Source: Anaerolineae bacterium (lineage in GTDB: Bacteria > Chloroflexota > Anaerolineae > Aggregatilineales > Phototrophicaceae). Taken from it: a DNA stretch of 13,808 bases. This document shows positions 1 through 5,996 of this stretch, piece after piece. The notes under the pieces are model-generated. The model saw only the letters and a program-made list of their open reading frames with translations, had not been told where the DNA came from and searched no databases. The stretch spans positions 1 to 13,808 of the forward strand of contig JANQRM010000322.1 of assembly GCA_028284565.1 (NCBI GenBank), given 5' to 3'. Both the position numbers and the translations under genes were made by a program. Every line of letters begins with the position of its first letter. Position 1 is the stretch's first letter.

Positions 1-267
1 CAGGACTGTTATCAAGTCGGCGAAGAAGTGGTGGAAGCTGTAATTGATTACTTTGGAGAAGCAGGACATTCTCTGATTCAACGCAACCTTGAGGATGGAA
101 CGGCGTATTTTGATTTATGGCGTGCCAATGAGATGGATTTAAAACGATGTGGCGTCGAGGAAATCGAAATCACGGGTATTTGTACATATCAGAATACAGA
201 TGAGTTTTTCTCTCATCGTGCAGAGAATGGGCGAACAGGGCGGTTTGGACTGGTGATGTCTTTATGA
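1..267 (+). CDS. pgeF: Peptidoglycan editing factor PgeF (YfiH/laccase-domain family), C-terminal part only
   Basis: The reading frame is open from base 1, so this is the 3' end of a longer gene; 88 codons are visible of a family that is usually about 250. Known members are Cys/His metalloenzymes acting on wrongly built peptidoglycan precursors or on purine nucleosides. The visible part has the family's C-terminal signatures: 'DCYQVGEEV' at codons 2-10, whose Cys is at the position of the catalytic Cys in the usual 'CCYEVG' motif; 'FDLWRANE' in the middle; then 'GICTYQNTDEFFSHR' with a Cys and the conserved His; and 'GRTGRFG' near the end. The first ATG in view (base 28) is internal and is not the start. 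The stop overlaps the yggS start as ATGA (264-267), so the two genes are probably translationally coupled. pgeF-yggS adjacency is common in bacteria. Which reaction it performs here cannot be told from the fragment. Confidence 0.9.
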   Translation, partial: QDCYQVGEEVVEAVIDYFGEAGHSLIQRNLEDGTAYFDLWRANEMDLKRCGVEEIEITGICTYQNTDEFFSHRAENGRTGRFGLVMSL

Positions 268-995
268 CCGACTCCTTATCCATTGCAGAAAACATTCAAG
301 AGGTACACGAGTCCATTGCCAATGCCTGTGCAAAAGTGAATCGCTCCCCTGATGATATTACCTTGGTTGCGGTCTCCAAAACCAAATCGCCAGAGATGAT
401 TGCTAAAGCGATAGGTGCTGGTGTCACTCATTTTGGTGAAAATCGACTTGAGGAAGCCCAAACCAAAATTCCAATCGTCAATCAAAATTCCCCAAGTCAA
501 TTGACTTGGCATATGGTAGGGCATATTCAGAGTCGTAAAGCGAAATTGGTTCTACCCTTGTTCCAATGGGTCCATTCAATTGATAGTTTAAAATTGGCGC
601 GCAAACTATCTGCACTTATGACTCAAGAAAATCGTGAAATTGATGTATTATTAGAAGTCAATATATCGGGTGAATCTGCCAAGTATGGTTTTGAAGCATA
701 TCAATGGCAACAAAATCAACAAGTCCGTGAAACGCTTTGGCAAGAATTTGACAGCATGATTCAACTACCCGGTATCCACATCCGGGGCTTGATGACGATG
801 GCTCCCTATGTGGCTGAGATCGAAGCAACTCGTCCCGTCTTTGCTCAAACCCAAGCATTGCGGGAAGCACTTTCGACAGATTTTGATTTACCCTTGCCCG
901 AAATCAGCATGGGAATGACGAATGATTATCCCATTGCGATTGAAGAAGGGGCGACAATCGTTCGTATAGGACGAGCAATTTTTGGCTCTCGTTAG
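264..995 (+). CDS. yggS: YggS/PLPBP-family pyridoxal 5'-phosphate homeostasis protein
   Basis: A 243-residue cytoplasmic protein of usual family length. It has the alanine-racemase-like TIM barrel fold but no known enzyme activity; family members bind PLP and buffer vitamin B6 and amino-acid/keto-acid pools. The PLP-binding lysine is K39 in 'LVAVSKTK' (34-41). Other family marks are 'FGENR' (57-61), 'WHMVGHIQSRKAK', a variant of the usual H-x-x-G-x-L-Q-x-N-K motif, 'GLMTMAP', and the C-terminal phosphate-binding stretch 'SMGMTNDYPIAIEEGAT' followed by 'VRIGRAIFG'. The ATG at 264 overlaps the pgeF stop by four bases and no strong Shine-Dalgarno sequence precedes it, which suggests coupled translation. 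A short insertion around 'QWQQNQQVRETLWQEF' separates two barrel elements, as in some family members. Identification is secure. Confidence 0.97.
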   Translation: MTDSLSIAENIQEVHESIANACAKVNRSPDDITLVAVSKTKSPEMIAKAIGAGVTHFGENRLEEAQTKIPIVNQNSPSQLTWHMVGHIQSRKAKLVLPLFQWVHSIDSLKLARKLSALMTQENREIDVLLEVNISGESAKYGFEAYQWQQNQQVRETLWQEFDSMIQLPGIHIRGLMTMAPYVAEIEATRPVFAQTQALREALSTDFDLPLPEISMGMTNDYPIAIEEGATIVRIGRAIFGSR

Positions 996-1003
996 TAAAT
1001 ATT

Positions 1004-1008
1004 GGAGG
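1004..1008 (+). promoter_or_regulatory. Ribosome binding site that fixes the yggT start
   Basis: GGAGG lies 8 bases before ATG at 1017. A TTG at 1002 would give a protein five residues longer, but it precedes and overlaps this site and has no Shine-Dalgarno sequence of its own. ATG 1017 is therefore preferred. Confidence 0.85.
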
Positions 1009-1016
1009 AAAATCGT

Positions 1017-1265
1017 ATGACTACAATCTTCTGGATTATTGGGCTTGCATTGAATATCTACAGTCTGCTGTTGATTATTCGTGTCTTTTTAAGTTGGTTG
1101 CCGAACATTGATCGGACTCATCCAGCTGTTCAAGCCTTATATGATGTGACTGAACCCGTTTTGCGTCCGGTAAGAGACGTTCTGCCAGCAACGCCGGGTC
1201 TCGATTTAAGTCCCTTGGTTGTTATCATCGCCATTCAGATTATCTCTAGGGTTTTAGGAGTCTAA
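1017..1265 (+). CDS. yggT: YggT-family small integral membrane protein
   Basis: An 82-residue protein made almost entirely of one YggT domain. There are two hydrophobic helices (about residues 3-24 and 63-80) joined by a loop with the family signature: 'RVFLSWLPNID' followed by 'DVTEPVLRPVRDVLP' and 'GLDLSPLVVIIAIQII'. In cyanobacteria and chloroplasts relatives (YlmG) affect nucleoid or thylakoid organisation, and in many bacteria the gene sits beside division genes; its biochemical role is not settled. It lies 21 bases after yggS and is probably in the same transcript. The start is ATG 1017 with GGAGG at 1004-1008. Many bacteria have a tandem two-domain YggT protein; this is the short one-domain form. 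Confidence 0.93.
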   Translation: MTTIFWIIGLALNIYSLLLIIRVFLSWLPNIDRTHPAVQALYDVTEPVLRPVRDVLPATPGLDLSPLVVIIAIQIISRVLGV

Positions 1266-1276
1266 AGAAATCTTTA

Positions 1277-1306
1277 TTGGCTATACCCATAATTCGCCTG
1301 TACAAT
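1277..1306 (+). promoter_or_regulatory. Candidate sigma-70-type promoter before yggU
   Basis: A TTGGCT -35-like hexamer (1277-1282, 4 of 6 consensus bases) and a TACAAT -10-like hexamer (1301-1306, 5 of 6) are separated by 18 bases in the 79-base gap between yggT and yggU. The TCTTTATTGG around the -35 and the TACAATG at the -10 recur, with the same 18-base spacer, in front of the minus-strand gene at 5836. This makes chance less likely but does not prove activity. Confidence 0.45.
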
Positions 1307-1344
1307 GAGGTTGTAGTCGATGAAGACTTGGAAAAGGGTCTCCT

Positions 1345-1653
1345 ATGAATGATCGTGAATTTAAGATTACCGATGCAGTCAGTGGTGTAGCCATTGGAGT
1401 GCGTGTTGTAACCCGTGCGACAGCAACGGAACTTGTCGGTAGAAATGAAGACAATACCCTTAAAATCCGCTTGAAAGAATCACCGGCAGGTTCTGCCTCT
1501 GCAAATGCCGAACTTGTTAATTTTCTTGCACAAGCCTTGAGCGTTGATTCAAATAAAATCGAGATTGTCGCTGGAGAAGGTAATCGAGACAAAATCCTGA
1601 GTATTGAAGGGCTAACAACAGAGCAAGTCGAAGAGCGACTGGGTATTAACTAG
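1345..1653 (+). CDS. yggU: DUF167 / YggU-family protein
   Basis: A 102-residue soluble protein of the DUF167 (YggU) family, whose function is unknown. The alpha/beta fold signature is visible: 'ELVGRNEDNTLKIRL' (about 31-45), then 'ESPAGSASANAELVNFLAQ' in place of the more usual A-P-P-V-D-G-K-A-N-x-x-L motif, then 'IEIVAGEGNRDKILSIEGL', which matches the conserved I-x-x-G-x-x-S-R-x-K block with N for S. The ATG at 1345 has only a weak purine-rich AAAAGGG six bases upstream. It follows yggT by 79 bases, a longer gap than its neighbours have, and a candidate promoter lies there. The order yggS-yggT-yggU is the same as in Escherichia coli. Family assignment is solid; role is unknown. Confidence 0.88.
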   Translation: MNDREFKITDAVSGVAIGVRVVTRATATELVGRNEDNTLKIRLKESPAGSASANAELVNFLAQALSVDSNKIEIVAGEGNRDKILSIEGLTTEQVEERLGIN

Positions 1654-1695
1654 TCAAACCTCATCAATCTGAAAAGGGAAAGGGCATCTGGTAAG

Positions 1696-2463
1696 GTGAA
1701 ATTCAATTACGGGATGCTCTTCTTTTTTCTCTGGCTAATCTCATCCTGTTCAACTCCTCAAGCACCAATCCTGCTCCCAACTCAAACACTTGTACCGCCG
1801 ACTATTACACCAACCATTACGCCAACGCAACCCACAGCAACACCGCGCGCCTTAACCTCGCCTTTAGATTTAGTGGCGACACCAAACAATCAAACTATCG
1901 AATCCTTAATTCCATCGAATGACCTTGATGTTGAACTGGCGCAGATTCTACAGACAGATTTGCAAGAAAACCTCAATATAGATATTGACCAAATTCAATT
2001 GGCATCGGTTGAAGCAGTTATTTTCACAGAGGGAAGTTTGTCTTGTGAACCCCAAGAGGTAATTTCAGAAGCTATTCTGAGGGGATTTTACTATGTCTGG
2101 CTTGTTGGGGAGACAATCTACACGCATGTTGCAGTTGATGATGAACGCTTTGTCCTCTGTGATGACACCGAGAGCGTACATGGTGAGTTATTAACTCTCG
2201 TTGATCCGATAGCATCCGAGATGGTGACACTAGCAAAACGCCGGGTTGTGGATGAGTTACAAATTCAACCCCAAGATGTAACTCTGGTTGATATTATCTC
2301 TGTCACTTGGGAAGATAGTAGCTTAGGCTGTCCACAACCCGATCAAGTTGTGACAGATGTGTTGATAGAAGGCTACCGAATTCAACTCTCTGCAGAAGGG
2401 CAAGACTTTACCTACCACACCGATTCAGTTCGTCTCTTCCCTTGTGATACTGATGATTCCTAA
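1696..2463 (+). CDS. Predicted lipoprotein with Thr/Pro-rich linker and duplicated C-terminal domain
   Basis: A 255-residue protein with a GTG start; AAAGGG at 1679-1684 lies 11 bases upstream. The N-terminus is a lipoprotein signal: Lys2, a Phe/Leu-rich core (7-15) and a lipobox I-S-S-C with C18 as the predicted lipidated residue. Residues 19-63 form a Thr/Pro-rich, probably extended linker that would hold the rest away from the membrane. Two related domains follow, about 80-156 and 174-251. Each has a helical 'LA-x-x-x-L/V' start, a conserved strand ('IFTEGSLSC' and 'TWEDSSLGC') and a closing Cys ('RFVLC' and 'RLFPC'). The Cys pairs C117/C155 and C212/C250 have identical spacing of 38 residues. 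The 'W-x-D-S-S-L-G-C-P-x-P' form is, from memory, common in uncharacterised Chloroflexi extracellular proteins. I know no function. Its stop is one base from the end of the convergent NACHT gene. Confidence 0.85.
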   Translation: MKFNYGMLFFFLWLISSCSTPQAPILLPTQTLVPPTITPTITPTQPTATPRALTSPLDLVATPNNQTIESLIPSNDLDVELAQILQTDLQENLNIDIDQIQLASVEAVIFTEGSLSCEPQEVISEAILRGFYYVWLVGETIYTHVAVDDERFVLCDDTESVHGELLTLVDPIASEMVTLAKRRVVDELQIQPQDVTLVDIISVTWEDSSLGCPQPDQVVTDVLIEGYRIQLSAEGQDFTYHTDSVRLFPCDTDDS

Positions 2464-2464
2464 A

Positions 2465-5113
2465 TCAGGCTGGAGCAGGTAAGGAACTCCCGACTTGATA
2501 TTGAATATCGCCCAATGCTCTGAATGCTGAATTGCGAATGTCAGGCTGTGGATCATTGAGTGCAGAATAAAGGGTATCTGCATTCTCTACAATACCGATT
2601 TGCCCCAGTGTCGCAAGAGCCAACTCACGAATAACAGGGTCGCTGTCTTCCGTGGCTTTCAATAAGAGTTCATGACTACTTAACTCGTGGTCTTCGTCGT
2701 CCAGTTGGCTTGCCCATTGCAATAGCCATGGAATGGCTTCAATCGCTGGATAGGCAACAACACCGTCATTTGCAGAGGCTTGTAAATTATTGAATGCAAT
2801 TTGAGCCGCCGAGTGGACATACCATTCTGGATCATCCAGATAGACTTTATAAATGGTAATCAACGACCAGTTCGTACGTACCCGTCGTAATCCGAAAATG
2901 GCAACACGACGAAGGATAATGTCTGTGATTTTCTCATTGTTCAGGATGTCGTAGAGTAAAGGATAGCCCTCATCGGGGATAAGAGCAAAAGTCTCGGCAA
3001 TCGCTTGGCGTTGGGCTTCGGAGTCGGATTCAAACAGTGTATCGGCAAGCACCTCAAGGGCTTCATCAGACCGTATCGCACCTAAGGCAATCGCAGACGC
3101 AATCCGTACATCCCTATCTTCATCTTCCAGATAAGGAAGTAATACCTTTATATGATTGATGTCACGAAACACCCCAATGCCCAAACATGCCAAGCGTCGC
3201 AAATTCGCATCGGACGATTGGAGGGCTTCTTGCAAGATTGGGACGACACGTGGGTCACGACTTTCAACCATTCCTGCAAGTAGTCGTTCTTGAACTAATT
3301 CAAACTGGTCATGATGTAACAGCTGATCACCGAGATAATCAATGAGTTGAGTCTGCCAATCCGCGTCTTCTGATACGTCACGTAACCAACGAATCATCTC
3401 CAATAGTTGAGTATTTAAGACATCCGGGGAGGTCATCTGAAGTCGATGACTAGCTAATGAGTCTAGCGATGTGTGAGTCACTGCAAAATTAAAAGCCATC
3501 TGCCATGCTGGATTTTCTGACTTAATTTGCATGCTGTCCGCATTATGTAATAGGTAACTCGCTAAGAAGGAGGCGAACACAGAATGTTTGAAGCGATAAT
3601 TGCCATTGGGATCACGCTCGATAAGATTGGCTTTTCTTAGTTGTCCGATGAGACTCAGCATATTTTTCCGCGCGTTTTGGATTTGCTTGTCATCTGTATC
3701 TGTTGTCTCGTCAACTTCGGTATCATCTAATGAGGTTTCAACAGAAATATCAGTCTCTGAAACACTGCCTGTTTCGACTTGCACTGCTCTTAACTCGTTG
3801 ATACTGCCTTCGTCCAACTGCAATCCACCAAGCCGAACCAAGCTATCCCAGTGAGTTTCTGCTTCTGGCAAGGTACGGAAGATAGTATCACGGAACCATT
3901 GTTCAATTGTTCGATTATTCCCATATTGCGCCTGTGACCATAGCCGTAACGTCAATTCTAAGGGCGTGTACCCCCATCCATCATGAAGGACATCTTCCAC
4001 GACACTTTCATCCATTGGATTACGACGTTTACCAGAAATCGTATTCCAATTGGCTTGCCACTTTTCAACAAAGTGTTGACGGTCTAAATCATGCCAAGGA
4101 CGTAAAAACACCGGATGAAACCCGATTTGTTGGAGACTCCCATATCCACTAGGCGCACCTGTTATGATAATGAAATTACGATAATAAATATCTAAGAAGG
4201 CTTTGAGCCAAGGCATGATTTGTTTCTGTTCATCAGGTGTGAGTTCGTCGTAGCCATCCAGCAAGACAAGAGCGTGTCCTTCACTTAGCAATTTATAGAT
4301 GCGTCGAGGCATTGTCTTCGACGTGATGCTTCCGGTTTGGTATTGCAAGGCGCGGACCAATGCTTCTGCTGGGTCACTATAGCTGTTGATATAGCGTAAG
4401 ACTGTTGTTAAATGAGTATAAACGGGCGCAGAACGTCGGAAGGGTGGTATCGCTAGTTCACCGGATTCTAGCCGTGTGCCAGATTCTTCTTCCATCTGTT
4501 CTTTGGCGCGTTGTTGGAGGTCGAAATGGTCTTTAATGCGTTGGGCGCGTTCATCCCGTGAAAGTTCTTCTTGCTCTTGGTCTAATCGCTCTTGGACACT
4601 GTCTTTTGGTGGGTCAAAATTAACGACTTGCAAACTCCACAATGCAATCGCCATCAGTGCCGTTGTTCGTCCGCTACCGGGTCGCCCCAATAACATCATG
4701 GCACGGTCTCCCATGCCCAACTCTTCAATCGTCATCGTCATTAGATTGTATGGCGCATGAAGATAGGGATGGTCGTGAATCTGCGGGACGACATCAAAGA
4801 CATCTTTTTTCACGTCATCATCGTCAGGAAGAGAAACGAAATCAGTTGCTCGTAAAAAGCGAGGCTCAATCAATAGCTCAGCTAAATCGATTCTGTCGCC
4901 AGCAAGATGACTCGTTTGGCATTGCTTTATCAAATCGTTGGTGTATCGGCGGTGTCCGCTTTGGCGCGCAAAGGCTTGGGCAGATGCCGCTTGTTCACTG
5001 GCTGAGTCACGCATTTGTTGGAAGAATCGTCGAGCGCGAAAAACCGCATAGCTAGAAGCCACACCAGAGCCGAAGCCAATGCCAAAATTTTGAAAATCAA
5101 ATTCAACGCCCAT
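2465..5113 (-). CDS. Large NACHT-domain NTPase with C-terminal HEAT repeats and a K-to-R P-loop substitution
   Basis: An 882-residue protein starting at ATG 5113 with CAGGAG eight bases upstream. The N-terminus has a Gly-rich, weakly hydrophobic stretch (9-26) followed by Arg residues, which may be a short membrane anchor. The NACHT core starts near 135. Walker A is 'GRPGSGRTT' (143-151), with R149 where Lys is expected. A charged, probably helical insertion (about 168-225) precedes the next strand 'APVYTHL'. Walker B is 'LVLLDGYDEL' (282-291), intact. The sensor-1 region reads 'IIITGAPSGY' rather than the usual T-S-R-P. An acidic Ser/Thr/Asp-rich segment (about 447-476) precedes a winged-helix-like end with 'YRFKHSVFASFLASYLL' (506-522). 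Several HEAT-like repeats fill about 617-870, for example 'DVRIASAIALGAI'. NACHT proteins are STAND-type switches that oligomerise on sensing a ligand; HEAT repeats usually bind partners. The substrate and role here are unknown. Confidence 0.85.
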   Translation of the reverse strand: MGVEFDFQNFGIGFGSGVASSYAVFRARRFFQQMRDSASEQAASAQAFARQSGHRRYTNDLIKQCQTSHLAGDRIDLAELLIEPRFLRATDFVSLPDDDDVKKDVFDVVPQIHDHPYLHAPYNLMTMTIEELGMGDRAMMLLGRPGSGRTTALMAIALWSLQVVNFDPPKDSVQERLDQEQEELSRDERAQRIKDHFDLQQRAKEQMEEESGTRLESGELAIPPFRRSAPVYTHLTTVLRYINSYSDPAEALVRALQYQTGSITSKTMPRRIYKLLSEGHALVLLDGYDELTPDEQKQIMPWLKAFLDIYYRNFIIITGAPSGYGSLQQIGFHPVFLRPWHDLDRQHFVEKWQANWNTISGKRRNPMDESVVEDVLHDGWGYTPLELTLRLWSQAQYGNNRTIEQWFRDTIFRTLPEAETHWDSLVRLGGLQLDEGSINELRAVQVETGSVSETDISVETSLDDTEVDETTDTDDKQIQNARKNMLSLIGQLRKANLIERDPNGNYRFKHSVFASFLASYLLHNADSMQIKSENPAWQMAFNFAVTHTSLDSLASHRLQMTSPDVLNTQLLEMIRWLRDVSEDADWQTQLIDYLGDQLLHHDQFELVQERLLAGMVESRDPRVVPILQEALQSSDANLRRLACLGIGVFRDINHIKVLLPYLEDEDRDVRIASAIALGAIRSDEALEVLADTLFESDSEAQRQAIAETFALIPDEGYPLLYDILNNEKITDIILRRVAIFGLRRVRTNWSLITIYKVYLDDPEWYVHSAAQIAFNNLQASANDGVVAYPAIEAIPWLLQWASQLDDEDHELSSHELLLKATEDSDPVIRELALATLGQIGIVENADTLYSALNDPQPDIRNSAFRALGDIQYQVGSSLPAPA

Positions 5114-5121
5114 CTCGATAG

Positions 5122-5127
5122 CTCCTG
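5122..5127 (-). promoter_or_regulatory. Ribosome binding site of the NACHT-HEAT gene
   Basis: CAGGAG on the minus strand sits eight bases before ATG 5113, inside the 18-base gap between the zinc-ribbon gene and the NACHT gene. It supports both the chosen start and expression from a shared transcript. Confidence 0.75.
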
Positions 5128-5131
5128 TTGT

Positions 5132-5836
5132 TTATCTGAGTGTGATTAAAATTCGCCCACAATTATCACAATGGACAAATTCATCGGACTTGCGTACTTT
5201 TTGATAAGTGGCTTCCGTTTGGGTAACGCCACAGACTTTACACGTATTGCCTTCCATGACGGAGACTGGACGATTACCTTTCTGTTTACGAAGGCTGTTG
5301 TAGTACTTCAAATCTTGCTCCTCGACATCGTTCAATCGTTCACGACGTTGTTCAAGTAAAGTGTCGATTTCATTCCGCAAGAGTTGTTCTTCTTCCGCCA
5401 GCTCTTGTTGTTCAGATGCGAGTGAATTCACGGTTTCATCTAAAAGGGCTTGGGCTAGTTCAAGGGTTTCCGATGTTGAATCAGCCTCTTCCATGTGATT
5501 AAGGAGGCGATCTTCCAATTCGCTTTGCCAGCGTTTGAGGGACTCAATTTCTTGTTGCATGTCTTGTAGTTCTTTGGGATTCTTGACTGACCCACTATAG
5601 AGGCGTTTCTCTGTTGCCTCGCGCTTTTCACGATTCGCTTGTGATTGCAGTTCTAAATCTCGTACCTGAGCTTGCACTTTGGAATTGGCAGACTTGGCTT
5701 CGTCAAACTGTTTTTGAACTTGTTGTAAGGTCTCATCTGCACCCAGCAATTGTTGAATCTCCTTGATACGCTTTTGATGATCAAGGATAGTGAGTTCAAG
5801 TTCTTGAATACGATAAAGAGCTATTCCGTTAGACAT
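5132..5836 (-). CDS. CT398-type coiled-coil protein with C-terminal C4 zinc ribbon
   Basis: A 234-residue protein of the CT398-like family (often annotated 'C4-type zinc ribbon domain-containing protein'). Residues 5-185 are long charged helices with heptad-like spacing, expected to fold as an antiparallel coiled-coil hairpin. The conserved family block 'YSGSVKNPKELQDMQQEIE' (80-98) lies where the hairpin is marked in relatives. The C-terminus has a zinc ribbon with C199 and C202 ('CKVCG') and C223 and C226 ('CDNCG'). Relatives in Chlamydia and Helicobacter are reported to bind proteins such as RpoN or flagellar/secretion factors, or nucleic acid; the role here is not clear. I chose ATG 5836: an upstream in-frame TTG at 5845 would add three residues but has no Shine-Dalgarno sequence, and relatives begin close to this Met. 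It is followed by the NACHT gene after 18 bases. Confidence 0.9.
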   Translation of the reverse strand: MSNGIALYRIQELELTILDHQKRIKEIQQLLGADETLQQVQKQFDEAKSANSKVQAQVRDLELQSQANREKREATEKRLYSGSVKNPKELQDMQQEIESLKRWQSELEDRLLNHMEEADSTSETLELAQALLDETVNSLASEQQELAEEEQLLRNEIDTLLEQRRERLNDVEEQDLKYYNSLRKQKGNRPVSVMEGNTCKVCGVTQTEATYQKVRKSDEFVHCDNCGRILITLR

Positions 5837-5883
5837 AAGCCTCAATTCTATTCAAAACAAAAAAGGATTTCGCTTATATACCC

Positions 5884-5913
5884 ATTGTAGTCGATAGATT
5901 TGTAGTTTCCCAA
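5884..5913 (-). promoter_or_regulatory. Candidate promoter for the zinc-ribbon/NACHT operon
   Basis: Reading the minus strand: TTGGGA (5913-5908), an 18-base spacer, then TACAAT (5889-5884), about 48 bases before ATG 5836. The -35 region is preceded by TCTTTA, as in the candidate promoter at 1277-1306, and the -10 is followed by G in both. The two candidates support each other as a possible genome-specific promoter pattern. Confidence 0.5.
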
Positions 5914-5952
5914 TAAAGATTGCTGACATTAAGAATCAAACAGCCAGAGTTC

Positions 5953-5961
5953 TGATATGAT
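5953..5961 (+). promoter_or_regulatory. Extended -10 promoter element for the sugar transferase gene
   Basis: TGATATGAT fits an extended -10 (TG, one base, TATGAT with 5 of 6 consensus bases). No good -35 lies 16-18 bases upstream, which extended -10 promoters can tolerate. The predicted transcript would start near 5968 and leave a leader of about 29 bases before ATG 5997. It is divergent from the candidate promoter at 5884-5913. Confidence 0.45.
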
Positions 5962-5996
5962 GGAGATAGTTAATCGGCACTTTAAAGATAACTTGT

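Noticed and set aside
1002..1016. TTG start giving a five-residue longer YggT
   Set aside because: The GGAGG ribosome site overlaps the added codons and is correctly spaced for ATG 1017.
4642..5055. A 137-codon open frame on the plus strand inside the NACHT gene
   Set aside because: It lies wholly opposite a well-supported gene, has biased composition and no recognisable motif. It is an antisense shadow.
2465..5836. Antiphage defence island based on the NACHT gene
   Set aside because: No nuclease, toxin, methylase, integrase or other defence gene is near; the neighbours are housekeeping and glycan genes, and the NACHT protein shows no N-terminal effector domain.
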